Notes: a model not told the origin generated them from the letters alone. Positions 35,288-46,118 are shown, numbered from the stretch's first letter. The stretch is 64,000 nucleotides of DNA from Pseudomonas extremaustralis (GCF_900102035.1 NZ_LT629689.1:5083001-5147000), one strand, 5' to 3'. A program made the numbers and translations.

Positions 35288-36502
35288 ATGTCTTCTTCAA
35301 TCTCGCCGTCGTCGCTGCGTCTGCGCGACGTGTTCCACCCCATTGTGGCCGGGCTGATTTCGGTCATCGTCAATTATGGCGGCACCTTCATTCTGGTGTT
35401 CCAGGCGGCCAAGGTGGCCGGGCTCAGCCCCGAGCTGACGGCGTCGTGGGTCTGGTCGGTGTCGATCGGCGTGGGGGTGACCGGGCTGTTTCTCAGCTGG
35501 GTGAGCCGCGAGCCGATCATCACCGCATGGTCGACCCCCGCGGCGGCGTTCCTGGTGGTCGCGTTGTCTGCTACGCCTTACGCCGAGGCGGTCGGCGCGT
35601 ACATCGTGTCAGCCGTGGCATTTGTGCTGCTCGGGCTGTCCGGCTGCTTTGAAAAAGTCATCCGGCTGATTCCGCCGGGCATCGCGGCGGCCATGCTGGC
35701 GGGGATTCTGCTGCAGTTCGGCATCGGCGCGTTTGGTGGCATGAGCCTCGACCCGGTGCTGGTCGGCTTGTTGATCGCCGCTTACGTCGCGCTCAAGCGG
35801 TTCACTGCACGCTATGCGGTCGTCGGTATTCTGCTGCTGGGCCTGGGATTCCTGCTGGTGCAGGGGCGGGTGGACCTGTCGGGGCTGTCCCTGCAACTGG
35901 CGGCGCCGGTATTCACCCAGCCCGTGTTCTCGCTCAATGCCTTGCTCAGTGTGGCGCTGCCGCTGTTTCTGATCACCCTTACGGGCCAGTACATGCCGGG
36001 CATGCTGGTGTTGCGCAACGATGGTTTCAAGACCAGCGCGAACCCGATCCTGACGGTGACCGGGCTGGGCTCGCTGTTGATGGCGCCGTTCGGCTCGCAC
36101 GCGTTCAACGTCGCGGCCATTACAGCGGCCATCTGCACGGGCAAGGAAGCCTCGGAAGACCCGTCCAAGCGCTGGGTCGCCGGGGTTGCCGCCGGGGTGT
36201 TCTACATCCTCGTCGGAGTGTTCGGGGTGACGCTGGCCGCCGTATTCATGGCGTTCCCGCCGGCGTTCATCACCACCCTGGCCGGCTTGGCCCTGCTGGG
36301 CACCATCGGCGCCAGCCTGGCCAACGCCATGGCGGACGTCCGTTCACGGGAAGCCGCGCTGATCACCTTTCTGGCATGCGCCGCCAACATCAACCTGCTG
36401 GGGATCGGTGGCGCGTTTTGGGGCTTGTTGATCGGCTTGGCCGCGTATGCGTTGCTCAATGGTCGCCTGCCTCGTCGCGGCCGCGCGCCGGTTTATCGCT
36501 GA
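35288..36502 (+). CDS. BenE-family (benzoate/H+ symporter-like) transporter
   Basis: A 404-residue inner-membrane protein with about 12 hydrophobic segments, family BenE. The conserved segments are GLISVIVNYGGTFILVFQAAK, EPIITAWSTPAAAFLV, GQYMPGMLVLRNDGF and the GSHAFNVAAITAAICTG stretch. Family members are named for benzoate uptake, but many take other substrates. No aromatic-degradation genes are near, and its divergent MocR-type regulator suggests an amine- or vitamin-related solute. It is convergent with comM, nine bases apart. Confidence 0.9.
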   Translation: MSSSISPSSLRLRDVFHPIVAGLISVIVNYGGTFILVFQAAKVAGLSPELTASWVWSVSIGVGVTGLFLSWVSREPIITAWSTPAAAFLVVALSATPYAEAVGAYIVSAVAFVLLGLSGCFEKVIRLIPPGIAAAMLAGILLQFGIGAFGGMSLDPVLVGLLIAAYVALKRFTARYAVVGILLLGLGFLLVQGRVDLSGLSLQLAAPVFTQPVFSLNALLSVALPLFLITLTGQYMPGMLVLRNDGFKTSANPILTVTGLGSLLMAPFGSHAFNVAAITAAICTGKEASEDPSKRWVAGVAAGVFYILVGVFGVTLAAVFMAFPPAFITTLAGLALLGTIGASLANAMADVRSREAALITFLACAANINLLGIGGAFWGLLIGLAAYALLNGRLPRRGRAPVYR

Positions 36503-36511
36503 TTTTGACTT

Positions 36512-38029
36512 CTAGGCGTTTGCACCGTCCGCCGAGTTGGAGGCCGATGGCCGGTATTGCAGGGCCTCGGCAATGTGGCTGCGCTCGATAGTGTCTGCGC
36601 GCTCCAGATCCGCCAGGGTGCGGGCGACCTTGAGCAGGCGGTGGGCCGCTCGAAGGGACAGGGTCAAACGCTCGCAGGCGCTTTCCAGCCAGGCTTCATC
36701 CGGCCTCGACAGCGCACAATGCTGGCGCAAACCCGGCAGGTCCAGGAACGCATTGGCGCAGCCCTGGCGCTGTTGCTGGCGTTCCCTGGCCTGGGCAACC
36801 AGTGCCGAGGCGCTGGCGGTGTTGTCCCCTGGCTGCGGGGCCGGGTTCAGCGCGGTGATTTCGCGGGCTACCGTCAGGTGCAGGTCGATCCGATCCAGCA
36901 ACGGCCCGGAGAGTTTGTTGCGGTAGCGCTGGACTTGCTCCGGCGTACAGCGACAGCGCGCACTGGAGTCGCCCATGTAGCCGCAAGGGCAGGGGTTCAT
37001 CGCGGCGACCAGTTGAAAGCGCGCCGGGAAACTCACGCGGTCACGGGCACGTGAGATCACGATATGCCCCGATTCCAGTGGCTCGCGCAAAACCTCCAGC
37101 ACTTTACGATCAAACTCGGGCAGTTCATCCAGGAACAGCACCCCATGGTGGGCCAGAGTGATTTCCCCCGGTTGCGGCCTCGACCCACCGCCTACCAGTG
37201 CAGGGCCTGATGCCGAATGATGGGGCTGACGAAACGGTCGATGGGGCCAATGGCTCAAGGGCGCCAGGCTGACCACGGATTGAATCGCCGCGACTTCAAG
37301 GGCTTCCTGCTCGCTCAATGGCGGCAACAAGCCGGGCAGACGGCTGGCAAGCAGGGTCTTGCCGGTGCCGGGTGGCCCGCTGAACAACAGGTTGTGCGCG
37401 CCGGCCGCCGCAATCAGCAACGCGCGCTTGGCTGCCAATTGGCCCTGAACTTCACTCAGGTCCGGGTAAGGTTTGTTCAAGTACCGCAAACCGTCGGATT
37501 TATAGGCCTCAATCGGCACGTGCCCATTCAGGTGCGCCACCACTTGGAGCAGATGGTCCACCGCAATCACTTTCAGCCCTGAAGCCAGGCATGCTTCCTC
37601 GGCATTGTGCCGGGGCACTATTACCGTGCGCCCGGCCTTGCGCGCCGCCAGCGCTGCCGGCAGCACGCCCTTCACCGCGCGCACCTCGCCGGACAACGCC
37701 AACTCTCCCAGGCATTCCACGTCATCGAGCATCAATGCCGGCACCTGCACACTGGCTGCGAGGATTCCCAGGGCAATCGCCAGATCGAAACGCCCACCCT
37801 CCTTGGGCAGATCGGCGGGCGCCAGGTTGAGGGTGATGCGGCGGGAGGGGTATTGCAGGGCGGAGTTGAGAATGGCGCTGCGCACGCGGTCCTTGCTTTC
37901 CTTGACCGCCGCTTCTGGCAGACCGACCAGCGTCAACGACGGCAAACCATTGGCCATATGCACTTCGACGGTGACGGCAGGGGCTTCGACGCCAATCTGG
38001 GCGCGGCTGTGGACAATGGCGAGGGACAT
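36512..38029 (-). CDS. comM: YifB/ComM-family Mg chelatase-like ATPase
   Basis: ComM is a hexameric AAA+ helicase that promotes branch migration during natural transformation in several gammaproteobacteria. The 505 residues show an N-terminal Lon-substrate-like region (MSLAIVHSRAQIGVEAPAVTVEVH), Walker A GPPGTGKTLLA, Walker B VLFLDELPEF, sensor region AAMNPCPCGYMG and a C-terminal four-cysteine cluster (CPCGYMGDSSARCRC). It lies upstream of nothing and is divergent from no gene; ubiK follows in the same direction after 126 bases (ubiK is upstream in transcription). Confidence 0.95.
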   Translation of the reverse strand: MSLAIVHSRAQIGVEAPAVTVEVHMANGLPSLTLVGLPEAAVKESKDRVRSAILNSALQYPSRRITLNLAPADLPKEGGRFDLAIALGILAASVQVPALMLDDVECLGELALSGEVRAVKGVLPAALAARKAGRTVIVPRHNAEEACLASGLKVIAVDHLLQVVAHLNGHVPIEAYKSDGLRYLNKPYPDLSEVQGQLAAKRALLIAAAGAHNLLFSGPPGTGKTLLASRLPGLLPPLSEQEALEVAAIQSVVSLAPLSHWPHRPFRQPHHSASGPALVGGGSRPQPGEITLAHHGVLFLDELPEFDRKVLEVLREPLESGHIVISRARDRVSFPARFQLVAAMNPCPCGYMGDSSARCRCTPEQVQRYRNKLSGPLLDRIDLHLTVAREITALNPAPQPGDNTASASALVAQARERQQQRQGCANAFLDLPGLRQHCALSRPDEAWLESACERLTLSLRAAHRLLKVARTLADLERADTIERSHIAEALQYRPSASNSADGANA

Positions 38030-38155
38030 GCTCGTTCCTTGAAAAGTGGGGCCCGCTTCCTGCGGTTTTTCAAGGGTAGATGAGGTGGGGAAGAATGAGG
38101 CGGGGAGGTTTTACAGAACGTATCCAGGGGGCCGTGAGCCCCCCAGGGGTTGAAC

Positions 38156-38416
38156 TTATTCGGCGGGCGGGTTCAACCTTGCTTCCAATTCCGCGACTTT
38201 CGCCTCAAGGCTCTCCAACCGCGCACGCGTGCGGGCCAGTACCACCATCTGGCTGTCGAATTCTTCCCGACTCACCAGGTCCAGTTTGCTGAAGCCACTC
38301 TGCAACAAGGCCTTGAACTGGCTTTCGATTTCATTGCGGGGCAGCGGGGTGTCACCGCTGAACAGGCGAGAGGCGTGGCCGCTCAGGGCGTCGAGGAGGT
38401 CTTTGGGCGCGAGCAT
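38156..38416 (-). CDS. ubiK: UbiK accessory factor of ubiquinone synthesis
   Basis: An 86-residue coiled-coil protein (YqiC/BMFP family). Residues 1-45 form the conserved head (LLDALSGHASRLFSGDTPLPRNEIESQFKALLQSGFSKLDLVSREEFD) and residues 50-82 a heptad-rich coiled coil (LARTRARLESLEAKVAELEARL). UbiK supports O2-dependent ubiquinone synthesis together with UbiJ. The start is ATG 38416. It is divergent from glnK, and the NtrC sites for glnK begin only 74 bases upstream of it. Confidence 0.9.
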   Translation of the reverse strand: MLAPKDLLDALSGHASRLFSGDTPLPRNEIESQFKALLQSGFSKLDLVSREEFDSQMVVLARTRARLESLEAKVAELEARLNPPAE

Positions 38417-38489
38417 GGGAAATATTCCGGAAAACTGTTGGCCGGCAGTGTATCACGCAGCGTCTATAGTCTTTTCCAGGGCCCGATGC

Positions 38490-38504
38490 GCACGCTTTTC
38501 GCGC
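38490..38504 (+). promoter_or_regulatory. NtrC-type site 1 upstream of glnK
   Basis: GCAC-N7-GCGC, one mismatch from the GCAC-N7-GTGC core of NtrC sites. It is 33 bases upstream of the better site 2, so both lie on the same face of the helix. Confidence 0.55.
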
Positions 38505-38522
38505 AGGGGGCCGGGAGGTGGC

Positions 38523-38537
38523 GCACTGTTTTTGTGC
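38523..38537 (+). promoter_or_regulatory. NtrC-type site 2 upstream of glnK
   Basis: GCAC (38523-38526), seven bases, GTGC (38534-38537), a perfect core, flanked by GC/GC. Its centre is about 100-110 bases before the predicted start, the usual enhancer distance. Confidence 0.7.
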
Positions 38538-38612
38538 GCATTGCGGCCGCCATGAAGCCCCGCCGGTGGGCATAAGTGAGCAAGGGACTGATTTCAGTGG
38601 TTTTTACGGAGC

Positions 38613-38628
38613 TGGCAAGGTTTCTGCT
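38613..38628 (+). promoter_or_regulatory. Sigma54 (-24/-12) promoter of glnK-amtB
   Basis: TGGCAAGGTTTCTGCT: GG and GC are exactly ten bases apart, and the -24 part TGGCA is perfect. Predicted start about 38640, leaving a leader of about 200 bases. Confidence 0.7.
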
Positions 38629-38667
38629 TAGACGATCATGACCCATGCACTGATGCAGTCGCTGTGA

Positions 38668-39177
<510 letters not shown>

Positions 39178-39211
39178 GCCGCCAAACCCCAACGCCCCAG
39201 GAGAAAACAAT

Positions 39212-40549
39212 ATGACTCTGCGTAAATTCGCAGGGCTCGGAGCCCTGTTGTCCATCGTAATGCCCGGCCTGGCCATGGCGGCAGACGAAGTGGCGGCTCC
39301 AGTCCTCAATTCCGGTGATACCGCGTGGATGCTCACATCCACCGCGCTCGTGCTGTTCATGACCATTCCCGGCCTGGCGCTGTTCTACGGCGGCATGGTG
39401 CGGTCCAAAAACATTCTGTCGGTGATGATGCAGTGCTTCGCCATCACTGGCTTGATCACCATCCTGTGGTTCGTCTACGGCTACAGCATGGCGTTCGACA
39501 CCACCGGTATGGAAGCAGGCGTCGTCAACTTCAACTCCTTCGTGGGCGGCCTGTCCAAGTTGTTCCTGTCGGGTGTGACGCCGGCCAGCATCACCGGCCC
39601 TGCGGCGCTGTTCCCTGAGGCGGTGTTCGTCACCTATCAGATGACGTTCGCCATCATCACCCCGGCGCTGATTGTCGGTGCCTTCGCCGAGCGTATGAAG
39701 TTCTCCGCGATGCTGATCTTCATGGGCGTCTGGTTCACCCTGGTCTACGCGCCGATTGCCCACATGGTGTGGGGCGGTCCGGGCTCGCTGCTGGGTGATT
39801 GGGGCGTGCTGGACTTTGCCGGCGGTACCGTGGTGCATATCAACGCCGGTGTGGCCGGCCTGGTAGCGTGCCTGGTGCTGGGTAAACGCAAAGGCTTCCC
39901 GACCACGCCAATGGCGCCTCACAACCTGGGTTACACCCTGGTGGGCGCGGCCATGCTGTGGGTCGGCTGGTTCGGCTTCAACGCCGGTTCCGCTGCTGCG
40001 GCCAACGGTACTGCCGGTATGGCGATGCTGGTGACCCAGATCGCAACCGCCGCCGCCGCCCTGGGCTGGATGTTCGCCGAGTGGCTCACCCACGGTAAGC
40101 CAAGTGCCCTGGGCATCGCCTCGGGTGTGGTTGCGGGCCTTGTGGCCATTACGCCAGCTGCCGGCACTGTGGGCCCGATGGGCGCGCTGATCATCGGCCT
40201 GGCGGCGGGTGTGGTGTGCTTCTTCTGCGCCACGACCCTCAAACGCAAACTGGGCTATGACGACTCCCTGGACGCCTTCGGTGTCCACGGTATCGGCGGT
40301 ATCCTCGGCGCAATCCTGACCGGTGTGTTTGCGGCACCGGCCCTGGGTGGCTTCGGCACCGTGACTGATGTGGCAGCCCAAGTCTGGATTCAGTGCAAAG
40401 GCGTTGGCTTCACCGTGATCTACACCGCCATCGTGACCTTCATCATCCTCAAGGTGCTGGACATGGTCATGGGCCTGCGGGTTACCGACGAAGAAGAGGC
40501 GGTCGGCCTCGACCTGGCGCAACACAACGAACGCGGCTACAACTTGTAA
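39212..40549 (+). CDS. amtB: Ammonium transporter AmtB
   Basis: Trimeric inner-membrane ammonium channel/transporter. The 445-residue precursor has an N-terminal signal peptide (MTLRKFAGLGALLSIVMPG..AMA, cleaved about residue 23) and 11 membrane helices. FYGGMVRSKNILSVMMQC, the pore histidine in GGTVVHINAG and the second in FGVHGIGGILG are present. It ends with the GlnK-docking tail. A strong terminator follows at 40556-40589. Confidence 0.98.
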   Translation: MTLRKFAGLGALLSIVMPGLAMAADEVAAPVLNSGDTAWMLTSTALVLFMTIPGLALFYGGMVRSKNILSVMMQCFAITGLITILWFVYGYSMAFDTTGMEAGVVNFNSFVGGLSKLFLSGVTPASITGPAALFPEAVFVTYQMTFAIITPALIVGAFAERMKFSAMLIFMGVWFTLVYAPIAHMVWGGPGSLLGDWGVLDFAGGTVVHINAGVAGLVACLVLGKRKGFPTTPMAPHNLGYTLVGAAMLWVGWFGFNAGSAAAANGTAGMAMLVTQIATAAAALGWMFAEWLTHGKPSALGIASGVVAGLVAITPAAGTVGPMGALIIGLAAGVVCFFCATTLKRKLGYDDSLDAFGVHGIGGILGAILTGVFAAPALGGFGTVTDVAAQVWIQCKGVGFTVIYTAIVTFIILKVLDMVMGLRVTDEEEAVGLDLAQHNERGYNL

Positions 40550-40555
40550 GTACGC

Positions 40556-40589
40556 AAAAAAACATGCCCGGCTTGCCGGGCATTTTTTT
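40556..40589 (+). terminator. Rho-independent terminator after amtB
   Basis: ATGCCCGGC (40564-40572) pairs with GCCGGGCAT (40575-40583), flanked by AAAAAAA and TTTTTTT, so it is bidirectional. Confidence 0.95.
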
Positions 40590-40759
40590 GTCTGGCGTTT
40601 GTCATTCATAACAAGCTGTATCGGTTTTTGCGCTCCGTTTGTGATGGAGCGCACGTGGCACGTTTCAGTGTGCGTATGTCTTACAGCCCTGTGGGCGTAT
40701 TCGGCACTTTGTTTTTTCCCAGAGCACGCTAGAATGCGCGCCGATGGGCGGAGAACTGT

Positions 40760-41185
40760 ATGTGGCAACAGACCCTGATTACCCTGCGGGCCAAGCCCCG
40801 GGGCTTTCACCTGGTGACCGACGAGTTGCTTGCCGGCTTGCCTGAATTGAAGGCGTGTCGCGTGGGCCTGTTGCACCTGTGGCTGCAGCACACCTCGGCC
40901 TCGTTGACCGTCAACGAGAATGCCGATCCGGCGGTTCGCCGTGACTTCGAGCGTTATTTCAACTCGCTGGTGCCGCAAGGCCTGGCAGGGTTCGAACACA
41001 ACGACGAAGGCCCGGATGATCTGCCGGCGCACTTCAAGGCCAGTCTCCTGGGCTGCCAGCTGAGTTTGCCGGTGAAGGCCGGCCGCTTGGCGATGGGGAC
41101 CTGGCAAGGTGTTTATCTGGGCGAGCACCGTGATCATGGCGGTGCTCGTAAAGTCCTCGCCACTTTGCACGGTGATGGGGCATAA
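40760..41185 (+). CDS. yjbQ: YjbQ family protein (UPF0047)
   Basis: A 141-residue conserved protein with the UPF0047 signature: [31 protein letters not shown] and [14 protein letters not shown]. coli YjbQ has weak thiamin phosphate synthase activity in vitro, but the true role is unknown. The ATG at 40760 lacks a strong binding site. It stands between amtB and sutA. Confidence 0.88.
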   Translation: MWQQTLITLRAKPRGFHLVTDELLAGLPELKACRVGLLHLWLQHTSASLTVNENADPAVRRDFERYFNSLVPQGLAGFEHNDEGPDDLPAHFKASLLGCQLSLPVKAGRLAMGTWQGVYLGEHRDHGGARKVLATLHGDGA

Positions 41186-41287
41186 GCCACTGGTTATCCG
41201 GTGGATGTTGATTTTTTTCCGGCAACCTCGACAGAGGGTGAAGCTGGGCTATAACTAATCTGCTTTTCGCAAGTCATGAGGTAGAAC

Positions 41288-41614
41288 ATGAGCGACGATG
41301 ATCTGGAAAACGACGAACTGGAAGTAGGTGACGAAGACGACACCGAGGAAGGTCTTGAAGCGGCGGCGGAAGACGTTGCTGACGACGACGGCGGTGACGA
41401 TGTTCCTGTTCCGGCTGCCAAAGGCAAGGCCAAGGCCGCTGTTTCGGTAGACGAACTGCCGAGCGTCGAGGCCAAGAACAAAGAGCGCGATGCGCTGGCC
41501 CGTGCGATGGAAGAATTCCTCGCAAAAGGCGGCAAAGTGGTCGAGGTCGAGCCCAATGTGGTTGCAGACCCTCCCAAGAAGCCTGACAACAAGTACGGCA
41601 GCCGGCCTATTTAA
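41288..41614 (+). CDS. sutA: SutA-like RNA polymerase-binding protein
   Basis: A 108-residue protein, extremely acidic over residues 1-45 (runs of Asp and Glu such as EVGDEDDTEEGLEAAAED), then a lysine/alanine patch and a conserved C-terminal block (ELPSVEAKNKERDALARAMEEFL...PKKPDNKYGSRPI). I recognise this as SutA of Pseudomonas, which binds RNA polymerase and raises rRNA transcription in slow-growing cells. It follows yjbQ in the same direction and is ended by a terminator. Confidence 0.88.
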   Translation: MSDDDLENDELEVGDEDDTEEGLEAAAEDVADDDGGDDVPVPAAKGKAKAAVSVDELPSVEAKNKERDALARAMEEFLAKGGKVVEVEPNVVADPPKKPDNKYGSRPI

Positions 41615-41634
41615 GTCCGTCCCATGCTTGCGTG

Positions 41635-41663
41635 AAAAAGCCCGCCGTCGCTGCGGGCTTTTT
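41635..41663. terminator. Bidirectional terminator after sutA
   Basis: AAAAAGCCCG (41635-41644) pairs with CGGGCTTTTT (41654-41663). It serves sutA and the convergent HAD operon. Confidence 0.93.
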
Positions 41664-41703
41664 CATGTGTGAAACAAACTCTGTATGCCACTCAAGATCA
41701 GTC

Positions 41704-42399
41704 TCAGTTCCAGCTGCGCAGTAACTCGGGCAACTCCGCCAGGCTATGAATCTGCGCATCCGGGCGCTTGTCCCCTTCCCAGACCTTGCCCGCTGGGTTG
41801 AACCACACCGCACGAAGCCCCGCCTGCTGCGCGCCGACGATGTCATCGCCGGGATGGTCGCCGACATGCACCGCCGCACTCGCCTCCACCCCGCCACGCT
41901 GCAACGCCTCCTCAAACAATCGCGCATCCGGCTTGGCGATGCCGACATCTTCGGCGCGCAGGGCAAAGTGAAAGTAGTCCGCCAGGCCCACGCGCTGCAC
42001 ATCCGCGTTGCCATTGGTGATCACCCCCAGCAGGAAGTGTTGGCGCAGCGCCCGAAGCATGGGCTCGGCTTCAGGAAACACGGTGAGCTGGTGCCGTGCA
42101 CGAATGAACGCCTCAAAGCACACATCGGCCATTTGCGTGGCCTCGGGCTGTGGATAGCCTGCTTCTTCAAACGCATGTATCAGGACGCGATGGCGTAAGA
42201 GGCTGATGCGGTGTTTCAGTTCGGGATGACGTTGCAGCACCTGCTGGCGCAGGGTGGCGAAGTGTTCCAGAGGCAGTTCGCCGACCTTGGACGCATGGGT
42301 GGCCAGCCATTCGCGCATCGACGCTTCGGCGCTGATGATGACCGGTACGTTGTCCCAGAGTGTGTCGTCCAGGTCGAAGGTGATCAGCTTGATACTCAT
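41704..42399 (-). CDS. HAD-superfamily hydrolase (YigB-like)
   Basis: A 231-residue HAD phosphatase with motif [10 protein letters not shown], motif II ITNGN, motif III lysine in [10 protein letters not shown] and motif [13 protein letters not shown]; a C1 cap domain lies in between. E. coli YigB, next to xerC in many genomes, dephosphorylates FMN and other small phosphates. Its ATG overlaps the xerC stop (ATGA at 42396-42399), so translation is coupled. Confidence 0.94.
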   Translation of the reverse strand: MSIKLITFDLDDTLWDNVPVIISAEASMREWLATHASKVGELPLEHFATLRQQVLQRHPELKHRISLLRHRVLIHAFEEAGYPQPEATQMADVCFEAFIRARHQLTVFPEAEPMLRALRQHFLLGVITNGNADVQRVGLADYFHFALRAEDVGIAKPDARLFEEALQRGGVEASAAVHVGDHPGDDIVGAQQAGLRAVWFNPAGKVWEGDKRPDAQIHSLAELPELLRSWN

Positions 42400-43295
42400 G
42401 AGTCGCCGCCCTTGATGCGTTTGGCCCGTGGATGGGCGCTGTCATACACCGTTGCCAGGTGCTGGAAGTCCAGATGGGTATAGATTTGCGTGGTCTTGAT
42501 ATCGGAGTGGCCGAGCAGTTCCTGCACTGCGCGCAGGTCTTGGGACGACTCCAGCAAATGACTGGCAAACGAGTGCCGCAGCATGTGCGGATGCAGGTTC
42601 TGCCCCAGCTCGCGCTCACCGGCCGCCTTGACCCGTAGTTGAATGGCCCGCGGCCCTAGGCGCCGGCCCTGCTGGCTGACGAATACGGCGTCGTCCGCCG
42701 GGTTGGTCAGCGCGCGCAGGGGCAGCCACAGTTGCAGCGCTTCCCGGGCCTTCCGGCCGACCGGCAGCACGCGGGTCTTGCTGCCTTTGCCGAGCACTTG
42801 CACCAGGCCGTCGGCCAGGTCCAGTTGATCGAGGTTCAGGCCGGTCAGCTCCGACAGGCGCAGGCCCGAGGAGTAGAACAGTTCGAGGATCGCCTGGTCG
42901 CGATGGGCGAGGAAGTCATCCTCCACGGCACCATCGAGCAGTTGCAGGGCGCGATCGGTGTCCAGGGTCTTGGGCAGGCGCCGTTCGCCCTTGGGCGGGG
43001 CCAGGCCATTGGCCGGGTCGTGGTCGCACAGGCCTTCACGGTTCAGGTAGTGATACAGGCCGCGCACCGCCGACAGCAGGCGCGACAGGCTGCGCGAGGA
43101 TTGGCCTTGCTGGTGCAGCCGCGCAATCAGGCTGCGCAGGCTCTGGATATCCAGGGCCTTCCAGCTGGTGATCTGTTGTTTTTCGCAGTACGCCAGGACC
43201 TTGTTCAAGTCCCGCCGGTAGGCTTCCAGGGTATGGGGCGACACCTGGCGCTCGTTGCGCAGGTGAGCGCAATAAGCGTCCAGTTGCCGTTCCAT
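42396..43295 (-). CDS. xerC: Tyrosine recombinase XerC (Sss)
   Basis: XerC with XerD resolves chromosome dimers at dif. The 299 residues have an N-terminal core-binding domain and a catalytic domain with Arg in [11 protein letters not shown], Lys in GKGSKTR, HxLR ([12 protein letters not shown]), the second His/Trp position in [17 protein letters not shown], which also contains the nucleophilic Tyr. In fluorescent pseudomonads this gene is also called sss and affects root colonisation and phase variation. It overlaps the HAD gene by four bases and follows the DUF484 gene after two bases. Confidence 0.96.
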   Translation of the reverse strand: MERQLDAYCAHLRNERQVSPHTLEAYRRDLNKVLAYCEKQQITSWKALDIQSLRSLIARLHQQGQSSRSLSRLLSAVRGLYHYLNREGLCDHDPANGLAPPKGERRLPKTLDTDRALQLLDGAVEDDFLAHRDQAILELFYSSGLRLSELTGLNLDQLDLADGLVQVLGKGSKTRVLPVGRKAREALQLWLPLRALTNPADDAVFVSQQGRRLGPRAIQLRVKAAGERELGQNLHPHMLRHSFASHLLESSQDLRAVQELLGHSDIKTTQIYTHLDFQHLATVYDSAHPRAKRIKGGDS

Positions 43296-43297
43296 GG

Positions 43298-44014
43298 CTA
43301 GCGCACCGCGCGCAGGGCGGTGGTGAAGCGCGGCAGTATGCGGCCCAGCACTTCGGCGATGTAGGTCAGGAACAGCGTGCCCACCGAACTCTTGTAATGC
43401 GCGGGGTCTCGGCTGCCGATGGCCAGCACGCCGTGCAGACCTTGATGGCTGAGGGCGACCACGGCGGTGGAGCCGATCTGCTTGCGTTGTTCGGTGCCGA
43501 ACAGGAAGTCCAGTTCATGCTCGCGCAGGGTGCCGCAGATGGTCTTGCCTTCGGACAGCAGGCCGCCGATGGCGGTTTGCGCCTCGCCACCGCTGACCCA
43601 GCGACCCACCGGCATCGGGTTGTCGCTGAACAGGATCAGGCTGACGAAGGGCACCTGGAAGTCCAGGCGCAGGCTGTCTTCCACGGCGATCACCGCTTCT
43701 TCCAGGCTGGTGGCATCCATCAGTGTGAGGATCAGGCGGCGGGTCTTGTCGAACAGGCGGTCGTTGTCGCGCGCGACGTCCATCAACTGCGAGAGCCGAT
43801 GGCGCATTTCGATGTTGCGCTCGCGCAGGATCTTCATCTGCCGCTCCACCAGCGACACGGTATCGCCGCGCTGGTGGGGGATGCGCAGGGCCGGCAGCAA
43901 TTCTTCGTGGTCGACGAAAAAGTCCGGATTAGCCTCAAGGTACGCCGCGACAGCTGCGGCCTCCAGGCTTTCGCTCGGGGTTGCTTGGGCGGGTACTTGA
44001 GGCTTATCGGTCAT
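43298..44014 (-). CDS. DUF484 family (GAF-like) protein
   Basis: A 238-residue protein of the DUF484 family. An N-terminal helical segment ([49 protein letters not shown]) precedes a GAF-like sensory fold. It is conserved between dapF and xerC in gammaproteobacteria; no function has been proven. The genes on either side are within 13 bases, so it belongs to the lysA-dapF-xerC operon. Confidence 0.92.
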   Translation of the reverse strand: MTDKPQVPAQATPSESLEAAAVAAYLEANPDFFVDHEELLPALRIPHQRGDTVSLVERQMKILRERNIEMRHRLSQLMDVARDNDRLFDKTRRLILTLMDATSLEEAVIAVEDSLRLDFQVPFVSLILFSDNPMPVGRWVSGGEAQTAIGGLLSEGKTICGTLREHELDFLFGTEQRKQIGSTAVVALSHQGLHGVLAIGSRDPAHYKSSVGTLFLTYIAEVLGRILPRFTTALRAVR

Positions 44015-44027
44015 TAGCTCGGCTCAC

Positions 44028-44858
44028 TCATAGACGGACCTGTCCTTCGTATACACGCGTGGCCGGCCCGGTCATCAGCACCGGGTGGCCGGGGCCTGCC
44101 CATTCGATGGACAGGCGTCCACCGGGCAGGTCGATCAGCAGCGGCGAATCCATCCACCCCTGGCTGATCGCGGCCACGGCGGCAGCGCAAGCGCCGGTAC
44201 CGCAGGCCTGGGTTTCGCCGGCGCCGCGCTCCCACACGCGCAATTGCGCGCGGGAACGGTCGATCACCTGCAGGAAGCCCACATTGACCCGTGCCGGAAA
44301 GCGCGGGTGATGTTCGATCTTCGGCCCCAGCTCATGCACGGGCGCGCTGTTGATGTCGTTGACCCGCAGCACCGCATGGGGATTGCCCATCGACACGGCG
44401 GCGATATCCACCGATTGTCCATCGACGTCCAGCGCGTAGTGGGTCGCCTGCTCGGCGGCCTGGAACGGAATATCCGCGGGCACCAGGCGTGGCGCGCCCA
44501 TGTTGACGCTGATCTGGCCGTCATTACGGATATCCAGCTCGATCACGCCGCTCTTGGTCTCGACACGAATCTGGCGCTTGGCGGTCAGGCGCTTGTCCAG
44601 CACGAAGCGCGCAAAGCAGCGCGCTCCGTTGCCGCACTGCTCCACTTCGGAGCCGTCGGAATTGAAGATCCGATAACGGAAATCCACCTCCGGGTTGCTC
44701 GGCGCCTCGACGATCAGCAATTGATCGAAGCCAATCCCGGTATGCCGGTCGCCCCACTGTTTAGCGTGCTTGGGCAGGATGTGCGCGTGCTGGCTGACCA
44801 GGTCAAGGACCATGAAATCGTTGCCCAGCCCGTGCATCTTGGTAAAACGCAGCAGCAT
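44028..44858 (-). CDS. dapF: Diaminopimelate epimerase
   Basis: DapF converts LL- to meso-diaminopimelate for peptidoglycan and lysine. The 276 residues carry both catalytic cysteines: Cys75 in [11 protein letters not shown] and Cys near 219 in [11 protein letters not shown]. Length and order match the family. It lies three bases downstream of lysA in transcription and 13 before the DUF484 gene. Confidence 0.98.
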   Translation of the reverse strand: MLLRFTKMHGLGNDFMVLDLVSQHAHILPKHAKQWGDRHTGIGFDQLLIVEAPSNPEVDFRYRIFNSDGSEVEQCGNGARCFARFVLDKRLTAKRQIRVETKSGVIELDIRNDGQISVNMGAPRLVPADIPFQAAEQATHYALDVDGQSVDIAAVSMGNPHAVLRVNDINSAPVHELGPKIEHHPRFPARVNVGFLQVIDRSRAQLRVWERGAGETQACGTGACAAAVAAISQGWMDSPLLIDLPGGRLSIEWAGPGHPVLMTGPATRVYEGQVRL

Positions 44859-44861
44859 GGC

Positions 44862-46109
44862 TTACTCCGGCAGCAGGCTTTCGCCAGCATACAACTCGGC
44901 TACCGTCTCACGGCGACGCACTTCAAACGCTTGATCACCGTCCACCAGCACCTCGGCGGTACGCCCGCGAGTGTTGTAGTTGGAGCTCATGACAAACCCG
45001 TAGGCACCGGCCGAATGCACGGCCAGCAGATCGCCTTCTTCCAGGGCCAGTTGACGATCCTTGGCCAGGAAATCGCCGGTCTCGCAGATCGGGCCGACGA
45101 TGTCATAGGCACGAGCCTGGCTGTCGCGAGGCTTCACGGCGGTGACATTCATCCAGGCCTGATACAGCGCCGGGCGGATCAGGTCGTTCATCGCCGCGTC
45201 GACGATGGCGAAATCCTTGTGCTCGGTGTGCTTGAGGTATTCGACCTGGGTCAGCAGCACGCCGGCATTGGCGACGATAAAACGGCCCGGTTCGAACATC
45301 AGTGTCAGGTCGCGGCCTTCGATGCGCTCGCGCACGGCCTTGATGTAGTCGGCAATCAGCGGTGGCTCTTCATCGCGATAACGCACGCCGACACCGCCAC
45401 CGAGGTCGATGTGATGCAGGTAGATGCCGCATTCGCCAAGGCGATCGACCAGCGCCAGCAGGCGGTCGAGGGCATCGAGGAACGGTGGCAGGGTGGTCAG
45501 TTGCGAGCCGATATGGCAGTCGACGCCCAACACTTCCAGGTTCGGCAGCTGGGCGGCGCGGATGTAGACGTCCTCGGCGTCGGCGATGGCGATGCCGAAC
45601 TTGTTCTCTTTGAGACCGGTGGAAATATATGGGTGGGTGCCAGCGTCGACGTCGGGGTTGACGCGCAGGGAGATCGGCGCGCGAACGCCCATCTCGGCCG
45701 CGACGACCTGCAGGCGTTCAAGCTCCTCGGCGGACTCGACGTTGAAGCAATGCACGCCGACTTCCAGGGCGCGGCGCATGTCTTCACGGCTTTTGCCGAC
45801 GCCGGAGAACACGACCTTGTCGGCCTGGCCGCCAGCGGCCAGCACACGTTCCAGCTCGCCACGGGAGACGATGTCGAAACCGGCGCCCAAACGCGCCAGG
45901 ACATTCAGTACACCCAGGTTGGAGTTGGCCTTGACCGCGTAGCACACCAGGTGCGGTACGCCATCGAGAGGGTCGGTGAATGAGCGGTACTGGGCTTCGA
46001 TGTGCGCGCGCGAGTACACATAGGTCGGGGTGCCAAAGCGCTCGGCAATCGCGGACAGCGCCACGCCTTCCGCGAACAGCTCGCCGTCCCGGTAGTTAAA
46101 AGCGTCCAT
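44862..46109 (-). CDS. lysA: Diaminopimelate decarboxylase
   Basis: LysA performs the last step of lysine synthesis, using PLP. The 415-residue protein has the PLP lysine in CYAVKANSN (Lys60), the HIGSQ loop, the glycine-rich [10 protein letters not shown] and the [15 protein letters not shown] motif, and the intersubunit [12 protein letters not shown]. It starts nine bases after the lptM-like gene. Confidence 0.98.
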   Translation of the reverse strand: MDAFNYRDGELFAEGVALSAIAERFGTPTYVYSRAHIEAQYRSFTDPLDGVPHLVCYAVKANSNLGVLNVLARLGAGFDIVSRGELERVLAAGGQADKVVFSGVGKSREDMRRALEVGVHCFNVESAEELERLQVVAAEMGVRAPISLRVNPDVDAGTHPYISTGLKENKFGIAIADAEDVYIRAAQLPNLEVLGVDCHIGSQLTTLPPFLDALDRLLALVDRLGECGIYLHHIDLGGGVGVRYRDEEPPLIADYIKAVRERIEGRDLTLMFEPGRFIVANAGVLLTQVEYLKHTEHKDFAIVDAAMNDLIRPALYQAWMNVTAVKPRDSQARAYDIVGPICETGDFLAKDRQLALEEGDLLAVHSAGAYGFVMSSNYNTRGRTAEVLVDGDQAFEVRRRETVAELYAGESLLPE

Positions 46110-46118
46110 GAGGTTCCC

